Source of the DNA: JBGLNJ01 sp041300525
GTDB lineage: Bacteria; Chloroflexota; Anaerolineae; Fen-1058
Assembly (NCBI GenBank): GCA_041300525.1
Contig: JBGLNJ010000001.1
Location: 4,588,001-4,652,000 of the forward strand
Reading direction: 5' to 3'
DNA length: 64,000 nt
The notes under the pieces are model-generated. The model was not told the DNA's origin. It made no database searches and saw only the letters and a program-made list of their open reading frames with translations. Positions 1-8,005 of this stretch are shown one piece after another (the first letter of the stretch is position 1; each line of letters opens with the position of its first letter). A program made the position numbers and the translations under genes.

Positions 1-390
1 ACTTGCCCAGACGCAAGTGTGAACGCAGACTTGGCTGGTCTCTGCATTCATCTGCGCAAAGCTGCGTCTTTGACTTTTCCGATTGACGCGAATGTTACAG
101 GGTAATTTCAACGTCTCTTGCGCTCTCAGCGTTCTCTGCGGTGAAGGGTTGCTTTGCCAGTTTGAGATAAAGCCTGATAACAGATTACGCGCTATTCTAT
201 AGGAATGTCCCACCTCCTTTCAGCGCCCAGCCCAACAAGTGCAAGCATCCGCTCGAACCTGTTGGCCGTAGCCAATATCGCCGCCGACTTTTCTCGATGG
301 GATACTTGTCTTGCCCTCTCCAGATGACGCTACCGCATAAAGGGTCTGGCGGCAAACAGGTTCAACACTATTATGGGGGCAAATGTCCGT
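1..390. other. Non-coding stretch at the left edge
   Basis: No open frame with a ribosome site or recognisable protein is seen on either strand. The segment holds low-complexity wording of the type 'ctctcagcgttctctgcgg', a simple intergenic motif whose relatives ('cagagttcgcagaga') reappear near 16650 and 18345. It lies downstream of the minus-strand activase gene that ends at 391; no clear terminator hairpin was found. Confidence 0.5.
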
Positions 391-1188
391 TTAGGCAAAT
401 ATGGATGGTTCCTTTGCAAACAGCGCCGCTCCAAATGCCCCCATCTCTTGTGGGTGGGGCGCAATCTCCACCTTGATCCTCGCCCGCGCACTCAAAAGGT
501 CCGCCACGATGGCATTGAACGCAACCACTCCGCCGGTCATGATCACCCGGCCGCTCAACGTGTCCATCTCCAGGATCCGCCTGGCGACCGAATCGAACAG
601 CCCTCGGACAATCTCGTCCACTCGCTCGCCGGCCCGGATACGATCCAATACCTCTGTGGCGGCAAAAACCGTGCAATAGCTCCCGATCTGGGCCGTCTTG
701 CCGGCTGAGCAGGCCAGGCCATTGAGATCGCCAATGGGAAGGTTGAGCTTGTGGGCGATCTCTTCCAGAAAAGCCCCGGTGCCAGCGGCGCACTTGCGGT
801 TCATCTTAAAGCCGATGCGCTTGCCCTGGGCGTCTAGCTTGATGAGCTTGCTATCCTGGCCGCCAATGTCCACGACCGAGATCACTTCGGGAAAGTAATG
901 GTGGCAGCCTCGCCCGTGGCAACTGATCTCGGTTCTGGCGTCGTGGGCAAAGGGCACGTTCTTGCGGCCATAGCCGGTTGCCACGATGGCTTGGACCGTG
1001 TCCCGGCTTGCCCTCGCTCGCGCAAGCGCCTCTTGCAGCGCCGTCTCTGCCGCCGAGGTCAAATCCGCTCCCGAACGCTGAACGAAACACCCCAGCACTT
1101 TATTGCCGGCGTCAATGACCACGGCCTTGGTGGTCGTCGTTCCCACATCAATGCCCGCAAAGGTCGCGTTGCCCGTTTCCGTCATCAT
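391..1188 (-). CDS. Acyl-CoA dehydratase activase (BadF/BadG/HgdC ATPase family)
   Basis: This 265-residue protein is the ATP-driven one-electron activator of 2-hydroxyacyl-CoA dehydratases or benzoyl-CoA reductase-type enzymes. The ASKHA nucleotide-binding signature GIDVGTTTTK lies near residues 12-21 and a second phosphate loop DIGGQDSK near 107-114. Two cysteines, C133 in NRKCAAGTG and C172 in GSYCTVFA, match the ligands that hold one [4Fe-4S] cluster across the homodimer. Length is normal for the short archerase type. It follows the ketopantoate reductase-like gene on the same strand after 43 nt, so they are probably one operon. The dehydratase subunits it should activate are not in the window. 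Start at M1 or M2 cannot be separated. Confidence 0.9.
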   Translation of the reverse strand: MMTETGNATFAGIDVGTTTTKAVVIDAGNKVLGCFVQRSGADLTSAAETALQEALARARASRDTVQAIVATGYGRKNVPFAHDARTEISCHGRGCHHYFPEVISVVDIGGQDSKLIKLDAQGKRIGFKMNRKCAAGTGAFLEEIAHKLNLPIGDLNGLACSAGKTAQIGSYCTVFAATEVLDRIRAGERVDEIVRGLFDSVARRILEMDTLSGRVIMTGGVVAFNAIVADLLSARARIKVEIAPHPQEMGAFGAALFAKEPSIFA

Positions 1189-1231
1189 CAGATGCCCGTC
1201 GTCAAAAAGTTTGAACAGCGATACTGACTCA

Positions 1232-2185
1232 TCATGCCGCTCCGGCGTCCGGTGCTTTGGATTCTATCTCCAGGCCCTTGACGAGGGCCGCGATGGCAAA
1301 ATTGTAAGGCGTCTCGACGCCGATGGCGCGGCCTCGCTCGGCGATCTTGCCGCTGATCCAATCAATCTCGGTCGGCACCTTGCGGAGAATGTCCTGGTGC
1401 ATCGAAGTCCTGTGAAAGCCGGCGCCCTTCAGGTATCGGACGCCATACTCAAAGAACCCCTCGGTGGGAACCCCGTAAGCATGGGCCACTTTGATCCCTT
1501 CACGCAAGAGTTCTTCGGCCAGCCGCTCGGTGATCTCACAGTCCATCATGTCCTTCATCGGCTTGCGAGTCAAGGCGCACACCGGGTTGAGCGCCGAGTT
1601 GAGAATGACTTTTTCCCACTCGTATCTCTTAATATTGGCCGTGAACAGCGTGTTGAGTTTGGCCCCCGTCATCATCTCGGCCAGGCAGCCAGCCAATGGC
1701 TCGCTCGCGGCCGTCATGGCGCCGATATAGTTGGGCGGGTTGAAGAACGACATCGAGATGTGTCCGTCTCCCATCTGACTGCCGCCATAGTTGACGACGA
1801 TGCGCGCAACATTGTCTGCGCCAAAGGTCTCGGCGATAAACTCTTCGTTATCAAGCCCGTTCTGGCAACTGACGAACCGCATCCCCGGCCGGGCGACCTT
1901 GGCGATCTCCGGGACGATGCGAGGCAGTATAAACGACTTGGTGGCGATGACGATGGTGTCCACGTCAGGGAAATCGGACAGCTCAGAAATACTATAGGCC
2001 ACTCGCTCGCAATGGGCCGTCATCTCCACGACGCCAGTGATGGACAGCCCCCTTTCCTTGATGGCGTTCAGGTGCGGCTTTTGAATATCGCACAGCACGA
2101 CATCGTGTCCGGCGTGAGTCAGATACGCGCCCAGTATTCCGCCGACCGGCCCGGCCCCGATAATTGCGATCTTGGGTTCGATCAT
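1232..2185 (-). CDS. 2-dehydropantoate 2-reductase family protein (ApbA/PanE)
   Basis: The 317-residue product has an N-terminal Rossmann nucleotide loop, GAGPVGGILGAYL (about residues 11-23), and the C-terminal helical domain of ketopantoate reductases, including the WEKVILNSALNPVCAL segment that carries the catalytic lysine region. PanE makes pantoate with NADPH for coenzyme A synthesis. The family also contains paralogues with other 2-oxoacid substrates, so pantoate synthesis is not certain. The start is supported by AAGGAGATTG about eight bases upstream. It is the first clear gene of a two-gene minus-strand operon with the dehydratase activase, which hints at an acyl-CoA or 2-hydroxyacid context rather than CoA synthesis. 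Confidence 0.88.
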   Translation of the reverse strand: MIEPKIAIIGAGPVGGILGAYLTHAGHDVVLCDIQKPHLNAIKERGLSITGVVEMTAHCERVAYSISELSDFPDVDTIVIATKSFILPRIVPEIAKVARPGMRFVSCQNGLDNEEFIAETFGADNVARIVVNYGGSQMGDGHISMSFFNPPNYIGAMTAASEPLAGCLAEMMTGAKLNTLFTANIKRYEWEKVILNSALNPVCALTRKPMKDMMDCEITERLAEELLREGIKVAHAYGVPTEGFFEYGVRYLKGAGFHRTSMHQDILRKVPTEIDWISGKIAERGRAIGVETPYNFAIAALVKGLEIESKAPDAGAA

Positions 2186-3116
2186 TTTGCAATCTCCTTT
2201 TTCCGGCAGCTCGTCGTCAATAGTCGAGCGCCTTGCTTCTGCCTGTCGGCACCGAGTTGAGCCGCCGCGCTATCGCGCGGTCGGCTCCAGCGAGTCGTTG
2301 GGCGGCCATCCCTCGAATAGCAGAGTCACTCCTTGTCGCACCGCCGCCGCCACATATCTTTAATTTCAGCGATAGCCCCCACGTCATAGTCCTTGAGAGC
2401 CTCGGGCGGGGTAAATCCGATTGCACTCTCGATGACTCCCCGACGCATCGTATCCTCTCAATAACTACCGGGTAACTTGGCGTATCGTCCGAAAGCAAGT
2501 GGCAATTCGCCTCAAATTTCACGACGTTGGATACTCGACTTGGGCCTGGAGGCTAACGAAGTGATGGCGGAGGTCATGCGGCATGAGGCCGTCTGGATGT
2601 GACAAAGTCGATGCAGCGCTGCACATTCGGTTTGACCCGACACACTTCTTTCACGTTACACTTGGAGACCTTGTGCAAGAATAGCGCCGGAGACGCGTGG
2701 GCGTGTTCCCATCCAAGAGATCGAGCCGAAATCTGTCGCCTCGAACGAAGTCGCTGGCTTTTCACTCTGGTGAGTGTGGCCGAGAGGAAACGAATCGTCC
2801 AGACCAGAGACCACACCGACCACGATCGATGAGACAATGAGACAAGCGCAAGTATTGGGAAAGGGCCGCGCCGAAAACGCGAGATACCCTTCGATCGCAA
2901 GCAGCACATTTCAAGCATGTGGAAGTGCGCCTAACACCCGCATCAACGCCGACCCGGCGCTCCGCGCCTTGTGGGACGGGTTGAGAGCCGACGATGGTTT
3001 CCGTCTCGAAGGGGGTTGCAGAGCGAGCGCCGCGCCGGGCGGGTTATGCGGGGCGTTACTCTGTCACTCAGTTACCGATTGACTGATCACCGAGTAACTG
3101 GTTGACTGATCACTGA
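2186..3116. other. Gene-poor interval with a possible 40-residue ORF
   Basis: About 930 bases separate the minus-strand reductase operon from plus-strand ruvX. Several open frames of 60-110 codons exist, but their composition (Ser/Arg/Cys-rich, no motif, no ribosome site) looks random. The only coding-like piece is the short minus-strand frame at 2326-2448, listed separately. The right end (about 3065-3121) carries tandem wording built on 'actgattgactgatca'. A sequence break near 2.5 kb would fit the roughly 3.1-kb spacing of later junctions, but nothing here proves one. Confidence 0.4.
2326..2448 (-). CDS. Possible small ORF, 40 residues, unknown
   Basis: The frame starts MRRGVIESAIGFTPPEALKD and ends RRRCDKE. 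It is preceded by GAGAGG five bases before the ATG, and its composition resembles a real protein tail or mini-protein (alternating acidic and hydrophobic residues, no low complexity). It would be the first gene ahead of the reductase on the same strand. No family is recognised. It could equally be the 3' end of a lost longer gene, although an in-frame stop lies three codons upstream of the ATG. Confidence 0.3.
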   Translation of the reverse strand: MRRGVIESAIGFTPPEALKDYDVGAIAEIKDMWRRRCDKE

Positions 3117-3125
3117 TTGACTGAC

Positions 3126-3599
3126 ATGGCGCGTACACTGGCCCTGGACATTGGCGAAAAGCGCATCGGCGTGGCCGTGAGCGATGAGACGGGGACATTG
3201 GCTCGCCCGCTGACGACGATCACGCGCGCATCCAAACGTGAGGATTTCGAGCGGATCGCCCGGCTGGTGACAGAGCAGAGCGCCGGGCGCGTCGTCGCCG
3301 GGTATCCAAAAAGTCTTTCCGGCGACGAAGGCCCGCAGGCGCAGCGTGTCCGGCGATACGTCGAGACGCTGGCGGCAACGCTGCCAGTGCCGGTCGAGTT
3401 GTGGGATGAGCGGTACACCACCGTCGAGGCGACGGAGCGCTTGCGCGAGGCAAAGCGTCGTCGCCCCCGCGACCGTGGGCAACTCGACGCTGCTGCCGCG
3501 GCGATTATTCTGCAAAACTATCTTGACGCTCATCGTCCGCTCCGGGCTGACGAAAGACGAGCGACCGAAAACGGAACACGAGACACGGAACACGAATGA
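3126..3599 (+). CDS. ruvX: Putative pre-16S rRNA nuclease / Holliday junction resolvase-like RuvX (YqgF)
   Basis: The product has the RNase H-like fold of the YqgF family: N-terminal LALDIGEKRIGVAVSD with the first catalytic aspartate, central GYPKSLSGDEGPQA, the DERYTTVEA acidic motif and the terminal LDAAAAAIILQNYL helix with the last aspartate. YqgF/RuvX trims the 5' end of 16S rRNA precursors. The ATG at 3126 (MARTLALD) is preferred over 3117 because it fits family alignments. The stop overlaps the mltG start as ATGA, so the two are translationally coupled. The last 15 codons read through repeat-like DNA ('gaacacgagacacggaacacg'). Confidence 0.92.
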   Translation: MARTLALDIGEKRIGVAVSDETGTLARPLTTITRASKREDFERIARLVTEQSAGRVVAGYPKSLSGDEGPQAQRVRRYVETLAATLPVPVELWDERYTTVEATERLREAKRRRPRDRGQLDAAAAAIILQNYLDAHRPLRADERRATENGTRDTEHE

Positions 3600-4738
3600 A
3601 AAAACGCACAACCCGCACCCTCATCTTTCTCCTTACGCTGCTCATTTTCTTTGGCGGCATCGGAGCGGCTTGCTATGCCTGGTTGGGGCGCCGGCCTGCT
3701 TCGCCTGCTTCGGGCGGCGTGACCCTCGCTGCGCCGTCCAACGTCGAGGATTGGGGCGTTTCGCTTTACCTGGACTGGCGCCGCTCTGAGCTGAACACTC
3801 CCGCCGGCAGTGATCCGGCGACGATTGTGTTCACCGTCGAGCCGGGCGAGGCGGTGGGGCAGATCGCTTCGCGGCTGCAAAGTGAGGGCCTGGTGCGCGA
3901 CGCGCAACTGTTCCGCCTGTACCTGCGTTACAGCAAACTCGATAGCGGCGTGGAGGCCGGCCAGTTCACCCTCAAAAAGACCATGACCATCCCAGAGATT
4001 GCGCAGGCGCTCCAGTCGGGGAAGCGCGACGAATTGACGTTGACGATTCCTGAAGGCCGCCGTCTGGAAGAGGTGGCCGCGCTCGTCGCGCAGCAGACGC
4101 CGATCAGCGCCACGACGTTTCTCGCGCTCGCGCGCAATGCCGGGCAGTGGGCGGCGCAATATTTGTTCCTGGCCGAACTCCCGCCCGGCGCTTCGCTCGA
4201 AGGGTACCTGTTCCCCGATACGTATCGGCTGCCGAACGACGTGACGGCCTCGGATGTGATTGCGAGAATGTTGGCGAACCTGGATCACCGCATCACGCCG
4301 GTGATGCGCGACAAGCTGGCCTCGCAAAAGCGCACACTGTTCGAGGCGGTGACGCTGGCGTCCATCGTCGAGCGGGAGGCGGTGATCGAAAAAGAGCGGC
4401 CCCTTATTGCCGGCGTGTACATGAATCGCCTCGTCGCCGGCATGGCGCTCGACGCGGACCCGACGGTGCAGTACGGGATGGCTTTAGCCAGGAATCAAGC
4501 GCCGTGGTGGCCGCAACTGACGCAAGAAGATTATCGGACGGTAAAGTCACCCTACAACACGTACCTCAACCCCGGCCTGCCGCCCGGCCCGATCGCCAAC
4601 CCCGGCTTGTCTTCGCTTCAGGCGGCCATCGAGCCGGCGCAGACACCCTACTTTTTTTTCCGCGCAGCGTGCAGCCGTGATGGAACGCACCTGTTCTCCA
4701 AGACGCTGGAGGAACATGCGGCCAAAGGTTGCCCGTAA
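3596..4738 (+). CDS. mltG: Endolytic murein transglycosylase MltG (YceG-like)
   Basis: This 380-residue membrane-anchored enzyme cuts nascent peptidoglycan strands and sets glycan length. A single N-terminal membrane segment (about residues 9-30) is followed by a LysM-like subdomain (EPGEAVGQIASRLQSEGLV) and the YceG catalytic domain. The catalytic glutamate is E259 in TLASIVEREA. Further family marks are DADPTVQYG and the SPYNTYLNPGLPPGPIANPG segment. Length and domain order are normal. The start overlaps the ruvX stop by four bases, a pairing seen in many bacteria (yqgF next to yceG). The C-terminus is complete. Confidence 0.94.
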   Translation: MKKRTTRTLIFLLTLLIFFGGIGAACYAWLGRRPASPASGGVTLAAPSNVEDWGVSLYLDWRRSELNTPAGSDPATIVFTVEPGEAVGQIASRLQSEGLVRDAQLFRLYLRYSKLDSGVEAGQFTLKKTMTIPEIAQALQSGKRDELTLTIPEGRRLEEVAALVAQQTPISATTFLALARNAGQWAAQYLFLAELPPGASLEGYLFPDTYRLPNDVTASDVIARMLANLDHRITPVMRDKLASQKRTLFEAVTLASIVEREAVIEKERPLIAGVYMNRLVAGMALDADPTVQYGMALARNQAPWWPQLTQEDYRTVKSPYNTYLNPGLPPGPIANPGLSSLQAAIEPAQTPYFFFRAACSRDGTHLFSKTLEEHAAKGCP

Positions 4739-4850
4739 CAAGGCGCAAGATGCAAGATGCAAGATGCAAGGTGCAGGGCGTGTGCGCCTCTTGCTTCTTG
4801 CCTCTTGCCTCCTGCTTCTTGTCTCTTGTGCTCTTCCTGGCTCTACGTCT
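4739..4850. repeat. Short tandem 'gcaagatgcaag / cttgcctcttgcc' repeat tract
   Basis: Runs of 'gcaagatgcaagatgcaagg' are followed about 40 bases later by their inverted relatives 'cttgcttcttgcctcttgcc'. The tract covers the gap after mltG and the part of the next gene that encodes its lipoprotein signal peptide. The wording resembles the other simple intergenic repeats in this window (5763, 14951, 27463), so a dispersed repeat may have been recruited as signal-peptide sequence. Confidence 0.55.
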
Positions 4851-5585
4851 CCGGTGATCAAATTCGGCCTCGTCGCGCCGTTCGAGGGGCGGTATCGGCC
4901 CATCGGCTACGACGCGATTTACGCGGCGCGCCTGGCGGTGCGCGAGCGGAATGCTTCGGGCGGGGTAGGGGGCTATCGCGTCGAGTTGGTCGCGTACGAC
5001 GACGGAGGCGACGCGCCATCGGCGGTGGAGCGAGCCAGGCAGCTCGCGCTCGATCCGCAAGTGATGGCGGTGATCGGCCATTTCCGGGCGGATACGACCC
5101 GCGCCGCGTGGGACGTTTACGCGCGTGAGGCGCTGCCGCTCATCGCGCCGGTGATTCCCGCTGACGCGCTCCCCGATTCGCTGTGCGCGGAGTGTTCGTT
5201 CCCGGCGGCGTTTCGCACGGGACCGGCGAGCCAGGCGCTCGGCGAATCCATTCGCTTGGAAGAAATCTTGGCCGGCGGCGTCACGACAGGGACGGTCTTT
5301 GCCAGCGGCGCTCCGTGGCCGCGCGACGTGCCGGAGGCCCAACCGTTCATCGCCAACTATCGGGCGGCGTCGAACGGCGCGGAGCCGGGGCCGTATGCGT
5401 GGGCGACGTATCGAGCCGTGCAGATGTTGTTCGATGCGATGGCGCGCGAGCGTGGCAATCTGACGCGGCGCGGAATCGGCGCGCAATTGGCGGCGCGAGG
5501 GTTCGATGCGCGCGGTGTGTTGCCCAACGCGCCGGTGCATGTTTATCGTCTTGACCCAAGCGGTCAGCCGATGCTGCTGCGATAG
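4764..5585 (+). CDS. Periplasmic substrate-binding lipoprotein (type I, leucine-binding-like)
   Basis: The start at 4764 gives a compact signal peptide, RVRLLLLASCLLLLVSC, with lipobox LVSC. The mature part begins IKFGLVAPFEGRYRPIGYDA, the opening strand and ligand loop of branched-chain amino-acid/amide-binding proteins, and continues GGYRVELVAYDD. At about 273 residues it is clearly shorter than the usual 370-400, mainly in the middle of the second lobe, so it may be a reduced or specialised receptor. No ABC permease or ATPase lies beside it. It sits 25 bases after mltG. The repeat-derived signal region means the first residues are uncertain. Confidence 0.72.
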   Translation: MQGAGRVRLLLLASCLLLLVSCALPGSTSPVIKFGLVAPFEGRYRPIGYDAIYAARLAVRERNASGGVGGYRVELVAYDDGGDAPSAVERARQLALDPQVMAVIGHFRADTTRAAWDVYAREALPLIAPVIPADALPDSLCAECSFPAAFRTGPASQALGESIRLEEILAGGVTTGTVFASGAPWPRDVPEAQPFIANYRAASNGAEPGPYAWATYRAVQMLFDAMARERGNLTRRGIGAQLAARGFDARGVLPNAPVHVYRLDPSGQPMLLR

Positions 5586-5589
5586 TCGG

Positions 5590-5685
5590 AGGGTGTCCGT
5601 CAAGTTTTTGCAGCCCGGCGACTGCAAGTCGCAGCAACAACAGCAAAACCTGCCTTCGCAGGTTCAACACCCAGCCGACGAAGGT
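5590..5685. repeat. Palindromic intergenic repeats
   Basis: Two small palindromes follow one another: 'gcgactgcaagtcgc' and 'aacctgccttcgcaggtt'. Both are perfect or near-perfect hairpins with three- to five-base loops. They sit between the end of the plus-strand receptor and the minus-strand dehydrogenase stub, close to where that stub loses homology. Confidence 0.55.
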
Positions 5686-5689
5686 CGTG

Positions 5690-5746
5690 CGCGATGCCCG
5701 CCCCCATCGCGCCGGCGCCAATCACAGCCGCCTTGAAAATGTACAT
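5690..5746 (-). pseudogene. 3-hydroxyacyl-CoA dehydrogenase, first ~19 codons only
   Basis: The minus strand reads MYIFKAAVIGAGAMGAGIA, the standard N-terminus and NAD-binding glycine loop of 3-hydroxyacyl-CoA dehydrogenases (FadB/Hbd type). A ribosome site AAGGGGGATGTC precedes the ATG. After about 19 residues the similarity stops and unrelated palindromic DNA follows. It lies 90 bases downstream of the thiolase on the same strand, the usual place for such a gene in a beta-oxidation operon. So this is the stub of the third operon gene, cut at about 5690. Confidence 0.75.
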
Positions 5747-5762
5747 GACATCCCCCTTGCTC

Positions 5763-5815
5763 TATTGCGTGTTGCGTGTTCCACACTTTGCGTCCGTTAC
5801 GCAACACGCAATACG
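5763..5815. repeat. Inverted 'ttgcgtgttgcgt' repeat
   Basis: 'attgcgtgttgcgtgttcc' is followed by 'acgcaacacgcaatacg', giving an imperfect hairpin between the thiolase stop and the dehydrogenase stub. The same wording recurs at 14951-14999 and 27463-27525, so it is a dispersed element of this genome. Confidence 0.6.
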
Positions 5816-5835
5816 AATTACGGCTTACGGCTTAT

Positions 5836-7065
5836 TTACGATGACACATTTTCAACGAGCATCACCCCGCCCTGCCCGCCGCCCACGCACATGGTCGCAA
5901 TGCCATAGTGGGCGTTGCGGCGCTTCATTTCGTGCATCAACGTCACCGTGATCTTGGCGCCCGTCGCGCCGACCGGGTGTCCCAGCGCAATCGCGCTGCC
6001 GTTGACGTTGACCTTCTTCCAATCCAAATTGTAGCCATTGGCCAGCAAATCTTTGCTGCATGCCAACACCTGGGCAGCAAATGCTTCGTTAAGCTCGATC
6101 AGGTCAACCTCGTCAAACGAGATGTTGATGCCGCGTTTCTTCATCTTGGCGAACAGCTTGGGGATGGCTTTTGCCGGGCCGATGCCCATGATGGCCGGGT
6201 TGACTGCCGCATAGTCGTACGCCACAATGCGCACGCTCGGCTCAAGTCCCAGCGCCTTGGCCTTGTCCGCCGTCATCACCAGGAGCGCCGCCGCGCCGTC
6301 GCTGATCGGGCACGAATTGGCGGGCGTCACCGTGCCGTTTTCCTTCTTGAAAACCGTGGGATACATGGCGGCCTTTTGCATCGAGAGCGTGGGGTTGATG
6401 CCCTCGTCTTGCGTGACCTGCTCGCGGGCCACTTCTTGCCCGGCGATCTTTTTGACGATTTCGACCGGCACGATTTCGTCCTTGAACTTTTCCTGGCGCG
6501 TCGCCATGAACGCTTTCTTGTGCGATTGGATAGCGTATTCATCTTGCTGCTGCCGGGTGATCTCGTACATCTCGGCCAGGTTTTCCGCCGTGCGCCCCAT
6601 GATCTGGTTCACGATGGGGTCGATCAGCCCCTCCCACAGCGCATCCGTCAACTCGCTGTGGCGCAGCTTTAGTCCCCAGCGCGCGCCCTTGAGGATGTAT
6701 GGGATGTTGCTCATGCTCTCGGTGCCGCCCACCAGAAAAACTTCGCCGTCGTCGGCTTGAATGGCCTGGTAAGCGCAAGTGATCGCCTGCAAGCCCGAGG
6801 CGCAGTTGCGAGCCACCGTGTAGGCCGGAACGTGTTCGGGGACACCGGCCATCAGCGCCGCCACGCGGGCGACGTTGGCCGCGTCGGACGGTTGGCCGAT
6901 ATTGCCCATGATGACCTCGTCAATCACATTGACGTCTATGCCCGTGCGCTTGATGACCTCGGCCAGCACAAGCCTGGCAAGGTCTTGGGCGCGCATGTCG
7001 CGCAGTGCGCCGCCGTGCAAGCCGACCGGCGTTCGGACACCGCCTAGCAAAACTACGTCTTTCAT
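5836..7065 (-). CDS. Acetyl-CoA C-acyltransferase (thiolase)
   Basis: This 409-residue thiolase condenses or cleaves acyl-CoA at the beta-keto position. The acyl-accepting cysteine is C88 in ARNCASGLQAI. The family histidine lies in ALGHPVGATGAK and the second catalytic cysteine in CVGGGQGGVML. The chosen start at 7065 (MKDVVLLGG) has AGGAGGGG just upstream; an upstream ATG at 7110 lacks a site. The gene follows the TetR regulator on the same strand after about 90 bases and precedes a 3-hydroxyacyl-CoA dehydrogenase stub, so it belongs to a TetR-controlled fatty-acid or polyhydroxyalkanoate-type operon. It is complete, unlike the second thiolase at 15.4 kb. Confidence 0.94.
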   Translation of the reverse strand: MKDVVLLGGVRTPVGLHGGALRDMRAQDLARLVLAEVIKRTGIDVNVIDEVIMGNIGQPSDAANVARVAALMAGVPEHVPAYTVARNCASGLQAITCAYQAIQADDGEVFLVGGTESMSNIPYILKGARWGLKLRHSELTDALWEGLIDPIVNQIMGRTAENLAEMYEITRQQQDEYAIQSHKKAFMATRQEKFKDEIVPVEIVKKIAGQEVAREQVTQDEGINPTLSMQKAAMYPTVFKKENGTVTPANSCPISDGAAALLVMTADKAKALGLEPSVRIVAYDYAAVNPAIMGIGPAKAIPKLFAKMKKRGINISFDEVDLIELNEAFAAQVLACSKDLLANGYNLDWKKVNVNGSAIALGHPVGATGAKITVTLMHEMKRRNAHYGIATMCVGGGQGGVMLVENVSS

Positions 7066-7152
7066 GTTTTTGCCCCTCCTGAGCATGTGGTGGAGGCGCT
7101 GCCAGCCCACGCCCCCTCTGCTTTCACGAGAGCTGGCGCTCTGCCATCTCCG

Positions 7153-7824
7153 CTACGCTTTCCGCCTCCTCGGCGAACGCTGCACAACCGGATTTGCATC
7201 CAGGCCGTGCAACAACAACTCGAGCGTGGAATCGAATAGTTTGTCAAGTGGAACGCCTAGAATCTCTTGGCGCAGGGGGTGATCCAGCAACAACAACACA
7301 CCGTTGAGCGATGCCCACAACACGCCCGCCATGCGCCAGGGATCGCCAATGACAAACTCGCCCGACGCGCGTCCCTGCTCTAGCGCCTGCTCTACCCAGC
7401 GCAAACTTGCCAGGCTGCACTCCGAGACCTGCTGGTAGAGCGACGTGGGGACACCTTCGCGGAACTGGCCTCGATCAAAGGCCATCAGCAACCGAAAATA
7501 TTGGGGATGCGTTCTGGAGAATTTGAGGTACGCCCGCGCCAGACGGCGCACACGCTCGTCGGCGGTAAAGTCTTTCTTTGGGGCATAAGCGGTCTGGAGT
7601 CGCCCGGAGAGGATGTCCAGCCCTTCCAAAACCAGGTGGGCCAGGATAGCGCCTTTGCTTTCAAAGTACAAGTAGACAGTGCCCTTGCTGACCTCGGCGC
7701 GGGCCGCCACGTCGTCAATCGTCGCCCGGCTAAAGCCCTCGCCAAAAAAGACCTCCCGCGCGGCTTGCAGGATGTCTTGACGGCGTTTAGCCCTTTCGCG
7801 CTCACGACGCCCGGTCGTTCCCAC
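7153..7824 (-). CDS. TetR/AcrR family transcriptional regulator
   Basis: An N-terminal helix-turn-helix (REVFFGEGFSRATIDDVAAR then AEVSKGTVYLYFESK) is followed by a helical ligand domain with PQYFRLLMAFDRGQF. The GTG at 7824 is chosen because GGGGG lies upstream and because the promoter at 7877-7905 would start transcription near 7870, leaving no leader for the in-frame GTG at 7860 and excluding the ATG at 7947. An operator-like palindrome overlaps the promoter, so autorepression is likely. The thiolase is downstream in the same operon, which suggests an acyl-CoA or fatty-acid ligand as in FadR-type TetR proteins. The ligand is an inference. Confidence 0.9.
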   Translation of the reverse strand: MGTTGRRERERAKRRQDILQAAREVFFGEGFSRATIDDVAARAEVSKGTVYLYFESKGAILAHLVLEGLDILSGRLQTAYAPKKDFTADERVRRLARAYLKFSRTHPQYFRLLMAFDRGQFREGVPTSLYQQVSECSLASLRWVEQALEQGRASGEFVIGDPWRMAGVLWASLNGVLLLLDHPLRQEILGVPLDKLFDSTLELLLHGLDANPVVQRSPRRRKA

Positions 7825-7862
7825 CGGCTGCCCCCTTTTCGATGCCTGAACGCAAGTCACCC

Positions 7863-7879
7863 ACTGACCTATGGTCAGT
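7863..7879. promoter_or_regulatory. TetR operator palindrome
   Basis: ACTGACC TAT GGTCAGT is a perfect inverted repeat with seven-base arms. It overlaps the last bases of the -10 box and the expected start point of the tetR-thiolase operon. Position and symmetry are what a TetR dimer needs to block RNA polymerase. Confidence 0.75.
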
Positions 7880-7905
7880 ATACGACAGGTTATAGTGAGT
7901 GTCAA
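7877..7905 (-). promoter_or_regulatory. Near-consensus sigma-70 promoter for tetR-thiolase
   Basis: On the minus strand TTGACA (7905-7900) is separated by exactly 17 bases from TATACT (7882-7877). This is the best housekeeping-type promoter seen in the window. Such a strong promoter under an operator is typical of repressor-controlled genes. Confidence 0.8.
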
Positions 7906-7931
7906 GAGGCAATTTTGCCCGCCAGCCCGAC

Positions 7932-7960
7932 TTGCCTTGACGGACAAGCGCGGCTATAAT
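7932..7960 (+). promoter_or_regulatory. Probable promoter of the 8006 membrane protein
   Basis: TTGCCT (7932-7937), a 17-base spacer and a perfect TATAAT (7955-7960) lie 46 bases ahead of the start codon at 8006. It is divergent from the tetR promoter, and the two are about 30 bases apart. Confidence 0.55.
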
Positions 7961-8005
7961 CTTGTCTCAGATTGTATCCATACCGAAACTAGAGGAGAGA
8001 GTGCC

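Noticed and set aside
1103..2260. 385-codon plus-strand open frame
   Set aside because: It lies antisense to the clear ketopantoate reductase-like and activase genes; composition is Arg/His/Gln-rich and no motif is present.
5586..5836. Palindromes after the receptor gene considered as a terminator
   Set aside because: No T tract follows the hairpins; the same wording recurs elsewhere as dispersed repeats.
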